A program made the translations under genes and the position numbers. Below are positions 18,855 to 26,468 of a stretch of DNA of 64,000 bases, piece after piece. Numbering within the stretch: position 1 is the stretch's first letter; each line of letters begins with the position of its first letter. The stretch is from Lysobacteraceae bacterium (lineage in GTDB: Bacteria; Pseudomonadota; Gammaproteobacteria; Xanthomonadales; Xanthomonadaceae). The stretch lies in contig JAEUPQ010000026.1 of the NCBI GenBank assembly GCA_016789405.1, positions 496,001 to 560,000 of the forward strand, given 5' to 3'. The notes under the pieces are model-generated. The model saw only the letters and a list, made by a program, of their open reading frames with translations. It did no database searches and was not told where the DNA came from.

Positions 18855-18871
18855 ACGACGATGGCCATTGC

Positions 18872-20326
18872 ATGAAGATCGGCCTGCGCATCCTGCTCGG
18901 CTATTTCGTGATCGTCGCGCTCGCGGCGCTGCTGCTGGGCAAGGTGTTCCTGCAGCAGGTGAAACCCGGCGTGCGCCAGGCGATGGAAGACACCCTGGTC
19001 GACACCGCCAACCTGCTGGCTGCGCAGGCGCGCGACGACCTGCTGGCCGGGCGCATCGCCGACGGCGCCTTCGCCGCCAACGTGCGCGAACTGACCGATC
19101 GCGACATCGGCGCGGAGATCTGGGGATTCAGCAAGCGCAAGCTCAGCACGCGCATCTACGTGACCGACGCGAAGGGAATCGTGGTGTTCGATTCCGACGG
19201 CCAGGACGTCGGCAAGGACTATTCGCGCTGGAACGATGTCTATCTCACCCTGCGCGGCCGCTACGGGGCGCGCTCCAGTCGCGCCGATCCGAACGACGAG
19301 AGCAGTTCGGTGATGCATGTGGCCGCTCCGATCATGGTGCGAGAGGCTGGACGCTCACGGATCATCGGCGTGCTCACCGTGGCCAAGCCGAACCAGACCA
19401 TCGCGCCGTTCATCGCGCAGAGCCAGTCCGTGATCCTGCGCTGGGGCGGCGTGCTGCTCGGCGCGGCGCTGCTGATCGGCTTGATCGCGGCCTGGTGGTT
19501 GTCGCGCCAGCTCGGCGCCCTGCGTCGCTATGCAGACGCCGTGACCGCCGGCGAGCGCGCCAGTCCGCCGGACAGCGCGGGCGAGTTCGGCGACCTCGGA
19601 CGCGCGCTCGAGACCATGCGCGCGAGGCTGGAAGGCAAGCAGTACGTCGAGCAGTACGTGCATGCGCTGACCCACGAGCTCAAGAGCCCGTTGGCGGCGA
19701 TTCGCGGCAGTGCGGAACTGCTGGATGGCGATGCAGAAGCGCTTCCGATGCCCGATGCCGACCGCGCCCGTTTCGTCGCGACCATTCGCGCGCAGAGTGG
19801 TCGCATGGCGGAGATGATCGACAAGCTGCTGGCGCTGGCATCGGTGGAACACCGGCAGCGCATCGAACAGCCGCAGCGCATCGTGCTGCGCGAGGCGGTC
19901 GACGATGCTGCCGAACGCGTCGCCACGCGCTTCGCGCAGCGCGACCTGCGCATTGCGATCGTCGAAGAGGGGCCGGCAGCGATCGTGTCCGGCGACGGCT
20001 TCCTGCTGCGGCAGTCGATCGTCAACCTGCTGGAAAACGCAGGGGACTTCGCGCCGGCAGGCAGCGAAGTCAGCGTGCGCGTTGTCCGCGATGGCAATGA
20101 CGCGATCGTCGAAATCCGCGATCACGGTCCCGGCGTGCCCGACTACGCGCTCGATCGGGTGTTCGAGCGCTTCTACTCGCTGGCCCGGCCCGAAGGCGCC
20201 AGCCGCAGCAGCGGCCTGGGCCTGTGCTTCGTCGCCGAGGCGCTGGAACTGCACGGCGGACGCGCGACGCTGGTCAATCATGCCGAAGGTGGCGCGGTCG
20301 CGACCTTGCGGCTGCCGCTGGCCTGA
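18872..20326 (+). CDS. creC: Sensor histidine kinase CreC
   Basis: This is a membrane sensor kinase (484 residues), partner of CreB. It has an N-terminal membrane helix (about residues 7-27), a periplasmic sensing domain (about 28-185) with VTDAKGIVVFDSDGQDVGKDY, and a second helix near 190-212. A HAMP-like linker follows, then the phospho-acceptor His268 in THELKSPLAAIRGS, N-box NLLENAGDFAP, and G-boxes DHGPGVPDY and SSGLGL. The ATG at 18872 was chosen; the frame is open back into creB but gives unrelated residues. Its stop lies in an 8-bp stem with the GTCAGGCC at 20340-20347, a possible weak terminator. Confidence 0.86.
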   Translation: MKIGLRILLGYFVIVALAALLLGKVFLQQVKPGVRQAMEDTLVDTANLLAAQARDDLLAGRIADGAFAANVRELTDRDIGAEIWGFSKRKLSTRIYVTDAKGIVVFDSDGQDVGKDYSRWNDVYLTLRGRYGARSSRADPNDESSSVMHVAAPIMVREAGRSRIIGVLTVAKPNQTIAPFIAQSQSVILRWGGVLLGAALLIGLIAAWWLSRQLGALRRYADAVTAGERASPPDSAGEFGDLGRALETMRARLEGKQYVEQYVHALTHELKSPLAAIRGSAELLDGDAEALPMPDADRARFVATIRAQSGRMAEMIDKLLALASVEHRQRIEQPQRIVLREAVDDAAERVATRFAQRDLRIAIVEEGPAAIVSGDGFLLRQSIVNLLENAGDFAPAGSEVSVRVVRDGNDAIVEIRDHGPGVPDYALDRVFERFYSLARPEGASRSSGLGLCFVAEALELHGGRATLVNHAEGGAVATLRLPLA

Positions 20327-20365
20327 CACCGGTTTTCAGGTCAGGCCGGGCCGTGGCCGACGGGC

Positions 20366-21484
20366 TTATTCGCCCTGCGCGATCCGCTCGGAATCCTTGG
20401 TCTTCACGTTGCCTTCCGAACCGCCGATCGACTGCTGCTCGTAGCGTCGCATCGCGTCGAACTTCGGGTCGTAGACCAGTGCATACGGCGTGCCGTCCTG
20501 CGGCGTCACCAGCAGCGGATCCTGCGGCGGCGACACCTTCTCGGGGCCACCCATGTAGATCTCGCGCTCCCAGCGTTCTTCCGGATCGGGGTAGAGCGCC
20601 TTGAGCAGCGCACGGCCTTCGATGCTTTCCTGGTGCAGCACGTAATCCGGTTTGCCTTTGCGGCTCGCGAAAAGCAGCACACGATGCTCCGCGCAGGATT
20701 CGCAATGCATCACCACGGCCACGTCGTCGATGCCGTCCAGGTTGAAGTCATGCTGGCTGACCAGGCCGCGCGGGTCGATGTTGCCCTGGTCGGCGAACGT
20801 CCAGTCTTCTTCCTGGGCATTGTTCCAGTCGAGGATCGCGCGCTTGGCATGCCACGGGATCGTGCGCAGTTCGTTGTCGAACATCGCGCCGTAGCTTTCC
20901 ATGAAGCGTTCGCGCGTGAGCAGGGTCTCGCCGGTGGTGCCGGCGAGCCTGGGGAAGCCGACCTTGCCCGCGGCGGCCAGGCTCATGTAGCGCACGAAGC
21001 CGGGTTCGGTTTGCCCGCGCTGTCTCGCGAAATCGGCCAGCATCTGCGGACTGTGGTCGTGGATCGGGGAGAATTCGCTGTCCTCGCCGAAGGGCGCTTG
21101 CGAACAGTCGACGCAGAAGATCCGCGTGCCGTAGTCGAACGACCCGAGGCGGTCGGGCAGAGCCTCCCATTCGGCCTTCACCGAAGGATCGAAGACCGGA
21201 CCCTTCACGAACCAGGCCTCGTCGCCGGCAAAGATCGAGTCCGCATATTCCGGTTGCAGCCCCGCTCCGGCGACGGCGTCCGCCTCGGCTACGGAGGTGT
21301 CTTCGAGCGGCGGCGCCGCCACTGGCGCATTGGCCGCCGCCATCGCTTCCTCTGCGGCCTTGCGTGCCTGCCACCAGGTGTAGCCGACCATGCCTCCAGC
21401 GACGAGCAGCGCAGCGAAGATGGCACCGGCGAGCAGCAGGAACGTGGTGCGCAGGGGGCGGCGCGTCTGGGTGGCAGGTGTCAT
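20366..21484 (-). CDS. Uncharacterised membrane-anchored protein of the cre locus
   Basis: I do not recognise this 372-residue protein. It has one N-terminal membrane helix (about residues 14-36), an Ala-rich linker, and a large extracytoplasmic part. That part has a CxxC-like FCVDCS near residue 120. It also has a DFNLDGIDD stretch near residue 245, which resembles calcium-binding EF-hand-like/FG-GAP loops, followed at once by HCESCAEH. Paired cysteines suggest disulfides or metal binding. The gene is convergent with creC and divergent from creD, and the gap to creD holds a CreB box, so it may belong to the Cre regulon. The ATG at 21484 gives the only sensible membrane anchor. Confidence 0.75.
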   Translation of the reverse strand: MTPATQTRRPLRTTFLLLAGAIFAALLVAGGMVGYTWWQARKAAEEAMAAANAPVAAPPLEDTSVAEADAVAGAGLQPEYADSIFAGDEAWFVKGPVFDPSVKAEWEALPDRLGSFDYGTRIFCVDCSQAPFGEDSEFSPIHDHSPQMLADFARQRGQTEPGFVRYMSLAAAGKVGFPRLAGTTGETLLTRERFMESYGAMFDNELRTIPWHAKRAILDWNNAQEEDWTFADQGNIDPRGLVSQHDFNLDGIDDVAVVMHCESCAEHRVLLFASRKGKPDYVLHQESIEGRALLKALYPDPEERWEREIYMGGPEKVSPPQDPLLVTPQDGTPYALVYDPKFDAMRRYEQQSIGGSEGNVKTKDSERIAQGE

Positions 21485-21557
21485 CGGCAATCGGGCATCG
21501 AAGCTTGTGGTGCCGGTATGTTCGCGGATTCGCGTCGAATGCGGAAATCCGCGGCGC

Positions 21558-21573
21558 TTCACCCCGACTTCAC
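21558..21573 (+). promoter_or_regulatory. CreB binding box (cre-tag) in the creD divergent gap
   Basis: TTCAC-CCCGAC-TTCAC is an exact match to the known CreB recognition pattern of two TTCAC repeats with a 6-nt spacer. It lies 67 nt before the creD ATG and 73 nt before the divergent gene that starts at 21484. Confidence 0.8.
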
Positions 21574-21640
21574 GCACGCACCATCGCCGCGACGCCCGGG
21601 CGGCCGAGACTTTCGTTGTCCAACAACACCGGAGTCGGCC

Positions 21641-23029
21641 ATGCGCCTGATGCTGAAGATCCTGATGATGGTCGGCATGACCATCCTGCTGCTCGTTCCC
21701 CTCCTGATGATCCGCGGCGTGATCCAGGAGCGGCAGTTCTATCGCGACGAAGCGGTCCGCTCGGTCGCGCGCGGTACCGCAGGCGCGCAGGCGCTGTCCG
21801 GCCCGGTGCTGATGGTGCCGTACACGAACACCGTGGAGGTCGAGGAAAAGAATGCGAACGGCGAAGTCATCCGCAAGGTGAAGCAGGATGGCGAATCCGG
21901 GCAATGGCTGTTCTTCCCGACGTCGATGACGGTGGACGGCACGATCGAGCCCCGCATCAAGTCGCTCGGCCTGCATGACGTGCGCAGCTACGAAGTCGCG
22001 GGCAAGGTCGTGGCCACGTTCGACGTGAACATTCCCGCCGATGCCAACCCGGAACTGCCGAGGAAAATCGGTCAGCCGGTGCTGAGCTTCGGCATCGCCG
22101 ATGTGCGCGGTGTCGCGGGCGTGCCGAAGCTGATGGTCGACAAGCGCGAGCTGAAGCTCAGTCGCGGGATCGTGGGCCGCGAGGGCACCGGCCTGCACGC
22201 CATGCTGCCGACGCCACGGGCCGGCGACGCGCTCCGCTTCTCGACCGACCTCGCTTTCGCTCTGGAAGGCACGGAACACCTGGCAGTCGTGCCCCTGGCG
22301 CAGACCAACAAGGTCACCCTGTCCTCGCCTTGGCAGCACCCGCAGTTCAGTGGTTCGTTCACCGCGCGCAACAAGTCGATCGGCGACAAGGGCTTCAAGG
22401 CCGATTGGGAGGTGTCGTCGCTGGCCAGCAACGCACAGTCGCAGTACCTGGGTGGCCGCACCGTGCCCAATGCCGGCGCCATCGGCCTGAGTGGCGAGGC
22501 GGACCTGGGCATGGACGCGGTGGCGGTGTCGCTGGTCGACCCTGTGAACATCTATTCCCAGGCGGATCGCGCGAGCAAGTACGGCATCCTGTTCGTGCTG
22601 CTCACCTTCGTCGGCTTCTTCATGTTCGAGCTGATCAAGCAGCTGCGCATCCACCCTATCCAGTACGGCCTGGTCGGCCTGGCGCTGGCGATCTTCTTCC
22701 TGCTGCTGGTCGCGCTGTCGGAACACATCGACTTCGGCATTGCCTACCTGATCGCCAGTGCCGCCTGCATCGGTCTGCTGGCCTATTACGTCAGCCATGT
22801 GCTGCGCTCGTGGATGCGCGGCCTGGGTTTCGCAATGATGATTTCGCTGCTGTACGCAGTGCTCTACGGCCTGCTGATTTCCGAGGACAACGCGATGGTG
22901 ATGGGTGCGGGCCTGCTGTTCCTGATCCTCGCCGCCATCATGGTCGTGACCCGCCGGGTCGACTGGTACAGCCTGGGCACGAGCATGAGTGCGAGTTCAA
23001 GCACGCCACCGCCGATGCCGAAGGAATAA
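21641..23029 (+). CDS. creD: Inner membrane protein CreD
   Basis: CreD is the classic, strongly regulated target of CreBC and affects cell-envelope properties. The 462-residue product has an N-terminal helix (about residues 5-25) and a large extracytoplasmic domain with GTAGAQALSGPVLMVPY and SLVDPVNIYSQADRASKYGILF. About five C-terminal membrane helices follow (from about residue 310), including LIKQLRIHPIQYGLVGLAL, a CreD hallmark. The ATG at 21641 was chosen; a frame reaching back to 20633 is antisense to the neighbouring gene. A strong terminator follows at 23079. Confidence 0.9.
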   Translation: MRLMLKILMMVGMTILLLVPLLMIRGVIQERQFYRDEAVRSVARGTAGAQALSGPVLMVPYTNTVEVEEKNANGEVIRKVKQDGESGQWLFFPTSMTVDGTIEPRIKSLGLHDVRSYEVAGKVVATFDVNIPADANPELPRKIGQPVLSFGIADVRGVAGVPKLMVDKRELKLSRGIVGREGTGLHAMLPTPRAGDALRFSTDLAFALEGTEHLAVVPLAQTNKVTLSSPWQHPQFSGSFTARNKSIGDKGFKADWEVSSLASNAQSQYLGGRTVPNAGAIGLSGEADLGMDAVAVSLVDPVNIYSQADRASKYGILFVLLTFVGFFMFELIKQLRIHPIQYGLVGLALAIFFLLLVALSEHIDFGIAYLIASAACIGLLAYYVSHVLRSWMRGLGFAMMISLLYAVLYGLLISEDNAMVMGAGLLFLILAAIMVVTRRVDWYSLGTSMSASSSTPPPMPKE

Positions 23030-23078
23030 TTCCAGTCCAAGAGGTATCCCGCTGACCCGATTCCCGGTTACCGGGGCA

Positions 23079-23109
23079 GGCCGCGACTCCCTGGAGTCGC
23101 GGCCTTTTT
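23079..23109 (+). terminator. Rho-independent terminator after creD
   Basis: A perfect 12-bp stem GGCCGCGACTCC / GGAGTCGCGGCC with a 2-nt loop is followed by TTTTT. It ends the creD transcript. Confidence 0.9.
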
Positions 23110-23117
23110 CATGGAGT

Positions 23118-23143
23118 GCCGGCGGTGATAGGCCGGCGGTGAT
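23118..23143 (+). repeat. Two direct copies of GCCGGCGGTGAT
   Basis: The 12-bp sequence occurs at 23118-23129 and 23132-23143 (14-bp period), immediately upstream of the acetyltransferase gene, where the -35 region of its promoter would be. It could be a small duplication or a regulator site. Confidence 0.7.
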
Positions 23144-23156
23144 TGACTGGTGGGGA

Positions 23157-23162
23157 TAGAAT
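23157..23162 (+). promoter_or_regulatory. -10-like hexamer directly before the acetyltransferase gene
   Basis: TAGAAT ends 7 nt before the ATG at 23169 and no Shine-Dalgarno sequence follows, which suggests a leaderless mRNA. Confidence 0.4.
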
Positions 23163-23168
23163 CGCGGC

Positions 23169-23777
23169 ATGAGTCCATCGATTCGAATCGAACGTTTCAC
23201 CGGCCCCGGCGTGCGGCCACACCTCGATGCCGTTGCGGCGCTGCGCATCGCCGTGTTCCATGACTGGCCCTATCTGTACGACGGCGACATCGCCTACGAA
23301 CGCGAATACCTCGAGGCCTATGCGGCCTCGGCCGACAGCATGTTCGTCCTGGCATTCGATGGCGACGAGGTGGTCGGTGCTTCCACCGGCCTGCCGCTGG
23401 CCGACGACAGCGCTGAATTCCGCGCACCGTTCGACGCCGCCGGCATCGATGCCGCGCGCGTGTTCTATTTCGGAGAATCGGTGCTGCTGCCGACGTATCG
23501 CGGCGCCGGTATCGGCCATGCCTTCTTCGACCATCGCGAAGCCCATGCGCGCGCGATCGGGCGCTTCGATCTGACCGCGTTCTGCGCGGTGGACCGCGAT
23601 CCCGCCGATCCGCGTCGTCCCGCCGCGCATCGCGACAATGATGTGTTCTGGACCGGACGCGGCTACGCGCGGCAACCGGGCATGACGATGCGCCTGCGCT
23701 GGAGCGAGATCGGCCACGGCGAAATCGAACATGCGCTGACGTTCTGGACGCGCAGGCTCGATCGAGGAGAAGCATGA
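23169..23777 (+). CDS. GNAT family acetyltransferase paired with a nitrilase-type hydrolase
   Basis: This 202-residue protein has a GNAT-like fold pattern. It has an N-terminal LRIAVFHDWPYLYDGDIAYEREYL (from about residue 26), a central strand FVLAFDGDEVVGASTG, and an acetyl-CoA loop region PTYRGAGIGHAFFDHRE (about residues 113-129). It overlaps the carbon-nitrogen hydrolase gene by 4 nt (ATGA). In Bacillus-type YhcX proteins a GNAT domain and a carbon-nitrogen hydrolase domain are fused; here they are adjacent genes, which suggests a shared pathway. The substrate is unknown. Confidence 0.8.
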   Translation: MSPSIRIERFTGPGVRPHLDAVAALRIAVFHDWPYLYDGDIAYEREYLEAYAASADSMFVLAFDGDEVVGASTGLPLADDSAEFRAPFDAAGIDAARVFYFGESVLLPTYRGAGIGHAFFDHREAHARAIGRFDLTAFCAVDRDPADPRRPAAHRDNDVFWTGRGYARQPGMTMRLRWSEIGHGEIEHALTFWTRRLDRGEA

Positions 23778-24658
23778 AGATCGCCGTCGCGAAATATCCC
23801 ATCGACGCGCCCGCAGATTTCGCCGCGTTCGCGGACAAGCAGGCACGCTGGCTCCGCGAGGCATCGGATGCCGGTGCGCGCGTCGCGGTCCTGCCGGAAT
23901 ATCTTGCGCTGGAACTCGGCGCCACGTTCGAAGCACCAGTGCGCGGCGATCTGCATATGTCGCTAGCCGCGATCCAGCGATATCGCGCCGACTGGATCGT
24001 GCTGTTCTCGCGACTCGCGAATGAGCTGGAACTGCATGTGGTCGCCGGCACCTTCCTGCTCGACACGGGCCAGGGGCGATATCGCAATCGCGCGGATCTG
24101 TTCGCGCCCGATGGCGCGCACCGCTGGCAGGACAAGCTGCAGCTCACCGGGTTCGAAAAGAAGACCGGCGTGATCGAAGGCGGCGACACGCTGAAGGTGT
24201 TCGAGATCGACGGCCTGCGTGCAGGCATTTCCGTCTGCTACGACATCGAATTCCCGTTGCCGGTGCGCGCCCAGTGCGAGGCCGGCGCGAGACTGTTGCT
24301 GGTGCCGAGTTGCACCGATACCAATGCGGGCGCGACCCGCGTGCGCGTGGGCTGCCTTGCGCGCGCGCTGGAGAACCGCTGTTTCGTCGCGCAGGCGGTG
24401 ACGACGGGCGATGCGGCCTGGAGCCCGGCGCTGGATGTCAATACCGGCGAAGCGACGGTCTACGCGCCGATGGATGCCGGTTTCCCCGCCGATGGCATCG
24501 TGTCGGTGACGGATGCGCCCACGGGTTGGGCGTATGCCGACATCGATGTCGCCGTGCTGGCCGACAGTCGTGCGGGAGCGCAGGTCGCGAACGATCGAGA
24601 CTGGCCAGGGCAGTTGGTGCCGAACCTGCTGCGCGCGAAAGTCGAAACGCTCCCGTAG
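23774..24658 (+). CDS. Carbon-nitrogen hydrolase (nitrilase superfamily)
   Basis: This cytoplasmic amidase-type enzyme (294 residues) has the complete Glu-Lys-Cys catalytic triad of the superfamily: Glu42 in VLPEYLALE, Lys121 in WQDKLQLTGFEK and Cys155 in SVCYDIEFPLP. A second conserved Glu lies in the latter motif. The substrate cannot be read from sequence; members hydrolyse amides, omega-amides or carbamoylated amines. The ATGA overlap with the acetyltransferase gene supports a joint function. The next gene is convergent, 6 nt away. Confidence 0.88.
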   Translation: MKIAVAKYPIDAPADFAAFADKQARWLREASDAGARVAVLPEYLALELGATFEAPVRGDLHMSLAAIQRYRADWIVLFSRLANELELHVVAGTFLLDTGQGRYRNRADLFAPDGAHRWQDKLQLTGFEKKTGVIEGGDTLKVFEIDGLRAGISVCYDIEFPLPVRAQCEAGARLLLVPSCTDTNAGATRVRVGCLARALENRCFVAQAVTTGDAAWSPALDVNTGEATVYAPMDAGFPADGIVSVTDAPTGWAYADIDVAVLADSRAGAQVANDRDWPGQLVPNLLRAKVETLP

Positions 24659-24664
24659 AGCAGG

Positions 24665-25219
24665 TTACAGGGCCAGCACCAGCATCGAATCACGCACCCA
24701 GAACGAGCCCAGCGCCAGTGCGCTGCCGATGCCGGTGGCCGCGAGCACGTCGCTGGGATAGTGCAGGCCGAGCACGACGCGCGAGGCCGCCACGCTGGCG
24801 GCGAAGGGTATCAGCAGCCAGGCCAGTGCCGGCACGTAGGCGAGGGCGACGATGGTGAAGCCGACCGCGTGCAGCGTGTGGCCGGACGGGAAGCTGAACT
24901 CGTCCAGTGGCGCGACCCAGGCGCGGATGCGCAGGTCGGATGCGCAGGGACGCGGGCGTCGCGTCCAGCGTTTCAGGCCCTTGTAGAGCAGCAGCGAGAC
25001 CAGACTGATCGCCGCCATGTGCAGCGCGGCGGTCTGGCCGACACGGCCGCCGAAGAGCGCAAGCGCGCCCATCAACGCGTACCAGAACACGCCGTCCCCG
25101 AGGCGGCTGACGATGGCGAAGAAGCGGCGGATCAGGCGGTGGCCGCACAGCGCATTCGCGCGCAGGCACCACAGGGCTTCATTCGTGCGCAGTCGTTGAC
25201 GCAGCAATGGCGTGTTCAT
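24665..25219 (-). CDS. PAP2-type membrane phosphatase
   Basis: This integral membrane phosphatase (184 residues, about five helices) has all three PAP2 motifs: K-x6-RP in KGLKRWTRRPRP (about residue 82), PSGH in FSFPSGHTLHAVG (about residue 112) and SR-x5-H-x3-D in SRVVLGLHYPSD (about residue 148). Such enzymes dephosphorylate phosphatidic acid, phosphatidylglycerol phosphate or undecaprenyl pyrophosphate. The ATG at 25219 lies inside the end of the upstream glycosyltransferase gene (41-nt overlap, other frame), so the two are co-expressed. With the Pho-box-like site upstream of the pair, I infer a role in phosphate-responsive lipid turnover. Confidence 0.88.
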   Translation of the reverse strand: MNTPLLRQRLRTNEALWCLRANALCGHRLIRRFFAIVSRLGDGVFWYALMGALALFGGRVGQTAALHMAAISLVSLLLYKGLKRWTRRPRPCASDLRIRAWVAPLDEFSFPSGHTLHAVGFTIVALAYVPALAWLLIPFAASVAASRVVLGLHYPSDVLAATGIGSALALGSFWVRDSMLVLAL

Positions 25220-26360
25220 GTGCGCTCCTCGATTGGGCGAGTCGTAGCAGGATCGTGTCGAAATCGGCGGCGACCTGGCCCGGCCGCAGTCCAGCGACCG
25301 CTTCGCGCGCGGCGATGCGCATGGCCGCCAACAGCCGTGCATCGCCGGCGACATGCATCGCCGCGCGCACGAAGGCATCGTCGCCATCGCGGCCATCGCG
25401 GCCATCGCGCACGGCCGCGCCATGCTGGCCATCGCTCAGGTATTCGCGTGCGGCGCCGGAATCGAAGGCGACCGTGGGAACGCCGCTGGCGAGCGCTTCG
25501 AGCGTCACGTTGCCGTACGTTTCGGTGCGGCTGGGAAACAGGAACAGGTCCGCGCTTGCGAAATGTCGGGCCAGGATGTCGCCGCGCTGGATGCCGCAGA
25601 ACACGAAGTCCGGGTTCTCCCGTGCGAGCTGCTCGCGCGACGGGCCGTCTCCGACCCAGACGAAGCGTGCGTCGGGCTGCTGCTTCTGGATCTCGCGGAA
25701 CGCGCGCACCGCAAGCGCGAGGTTCTTTTCCGGCGCGATGCGGCCGAGGTGGATCACTGCCAGCGCTTCCGGACGCAGGCCCCAGCTGGCACGCAGCGCG
25801 TCATCGCGGCGGGCAGGATGGAACAGGTCGGTGTCCACCGCGCGCGGCAAGCGGACCACGTCGCGAAATCCCATGTCGTCGAGCGACGCGCGCAGTTCCT
25901 CGGTCGGCACCAGCGTGGCCTGCGCGCTGTTGTGGAAATGGCGCATCCAGCGCAGCGCCACGGGTTGCAGGACCGGCACGCCGTAGTCGCGCATGTAGTG
26001 GTCGAAACGGGTGTGGAATCCCGTTGCCGCAGGTACGCGCAGCGTCCGTGCCGCGCGCAGTGCCGACCAGCCCAATGGCCCTTCCGTGGCCACGTAAATC
26101 GCATCCGGGCGATGCGCCTTCCATTGGCGAACCAGCGTGCCCGTCGCCGGCAGTCCGAATCGCAGACCTGGGTAACGCGGGATCGGCAGGCCGGGGAGCA
26201 GGTGTTCGTGAGGGGCGGCTGCGCTGTCGCGGGACTGTTTCGGACGGAACAGCGTCACCTCGTGTCCGCGATCGCGGAGCCCCTGTTCCAGGCTCTGCAC
26301 GGTGAGGGCGACGCCGTTGACTTCCGGCGGGTAGGTCTCGGTGATGATCGCGTAGCGCAT
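25179..26360 (-). CDS. GT4-type glycosyltransferase, probable lipid glycosylation
   Basis: This is a retaining GT-B glycosyltransferase (393 residues). The N-terminus ETYPPEVNGVALTVQSLEQ (about residues 8-26) is typical of GT4 enzymes acting on lipids, including SQD2/MgtA/PimB-like proteins. The C-terminal half has HLGRIAPEKNLALAVRAFRE, WVGDGPSREQL and the nucleotide-sugar site FPSRTETYGNVTLEALASG with the E-x7-E pattern. The gene overlaps the PAP2 phosphatase gene and follows ppx on the same strand. A Pho-box-like site lies 59 nt before its ATG. I infer glycosylation of diacylglycerol or a related lipid; the acceptor is not proven. Confidence 0.85.
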   Translation of the reverse strand: MRYAIITETYPPEVNGVALTVQSLEQGLRDRGHEVTLFRPKQSRDSAAAPHEHLLPGLPIPRYPGLRFGLPATGTLVRQWKAHRPDAIYVATEGPLGWSALRAARTLRVPAATGFHTRFDHYMRDYGVPVLQPVALRWMRHFHNSAQATLVPTEELRASLDDMGFRDVVRLPRAVDTDLFHPARRDDALRASWGLRPEALAVIHLGRIAPEKNLALAVRAFREIQKQQPDARFVWVGDGPSREQLARENPDFVFCGIQRGDILARHFASADLFLFPSRTETYGNVTLEALASGVPTVAFDSGAAREYLSDGQHGAAVRDGRDGRDGDDAFVRAAMHVAGDARLLAAMRIAAREAVAGLRPGQVAADFDTILLRLAQSRSAHEHAIAASTTAHE

Positions 26361-26419
26361 CCGCTTCCTCTCGTTTGGGAGAGTCTGGATGCGGGCGATG
26401 AATCCGTCGTGGCGCCGCG

Positions 26420-26437
26420 GTGACAGCGGGATGACGC
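26420..26437 (-). promoter_or_regulatory. Pho-box-like PhoB site before the glycosyltransferase gene
   Basis: On the minus strand the sequence GCGTCATCCCGCTGTCAC has two 7-bp PhoB repeats with a 4-nt spacer (11-bp period). It matches 12 of the 14 repeat positions of the E. coli Pho box, and the second repeat CTGTCAC is perfect. It lies 59 nt upstream of the start codon, in the gap after ppx. The -10 downstream of it is not obvious. Confidence 0.6.
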
Positions 26438-26468
26438 GGCCACGGGTGGTTTGGGCGTTGGCGCCCGG

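Noticed and set aside
18356..18871. N-terminal extension of creC into creB
   Set aside because: The extra residues are creB read in another frame; the ATG at 18872 gives the expected membrane-helix start.
20633..21640. N-terminal extension of creD back to 20633 in the same frame
   Set aside because: The added residues are the antisense of the divergent gene. CreD begins with the hydrophobic helix at the ATG 21641, and the CreB box lies within the putative extension.
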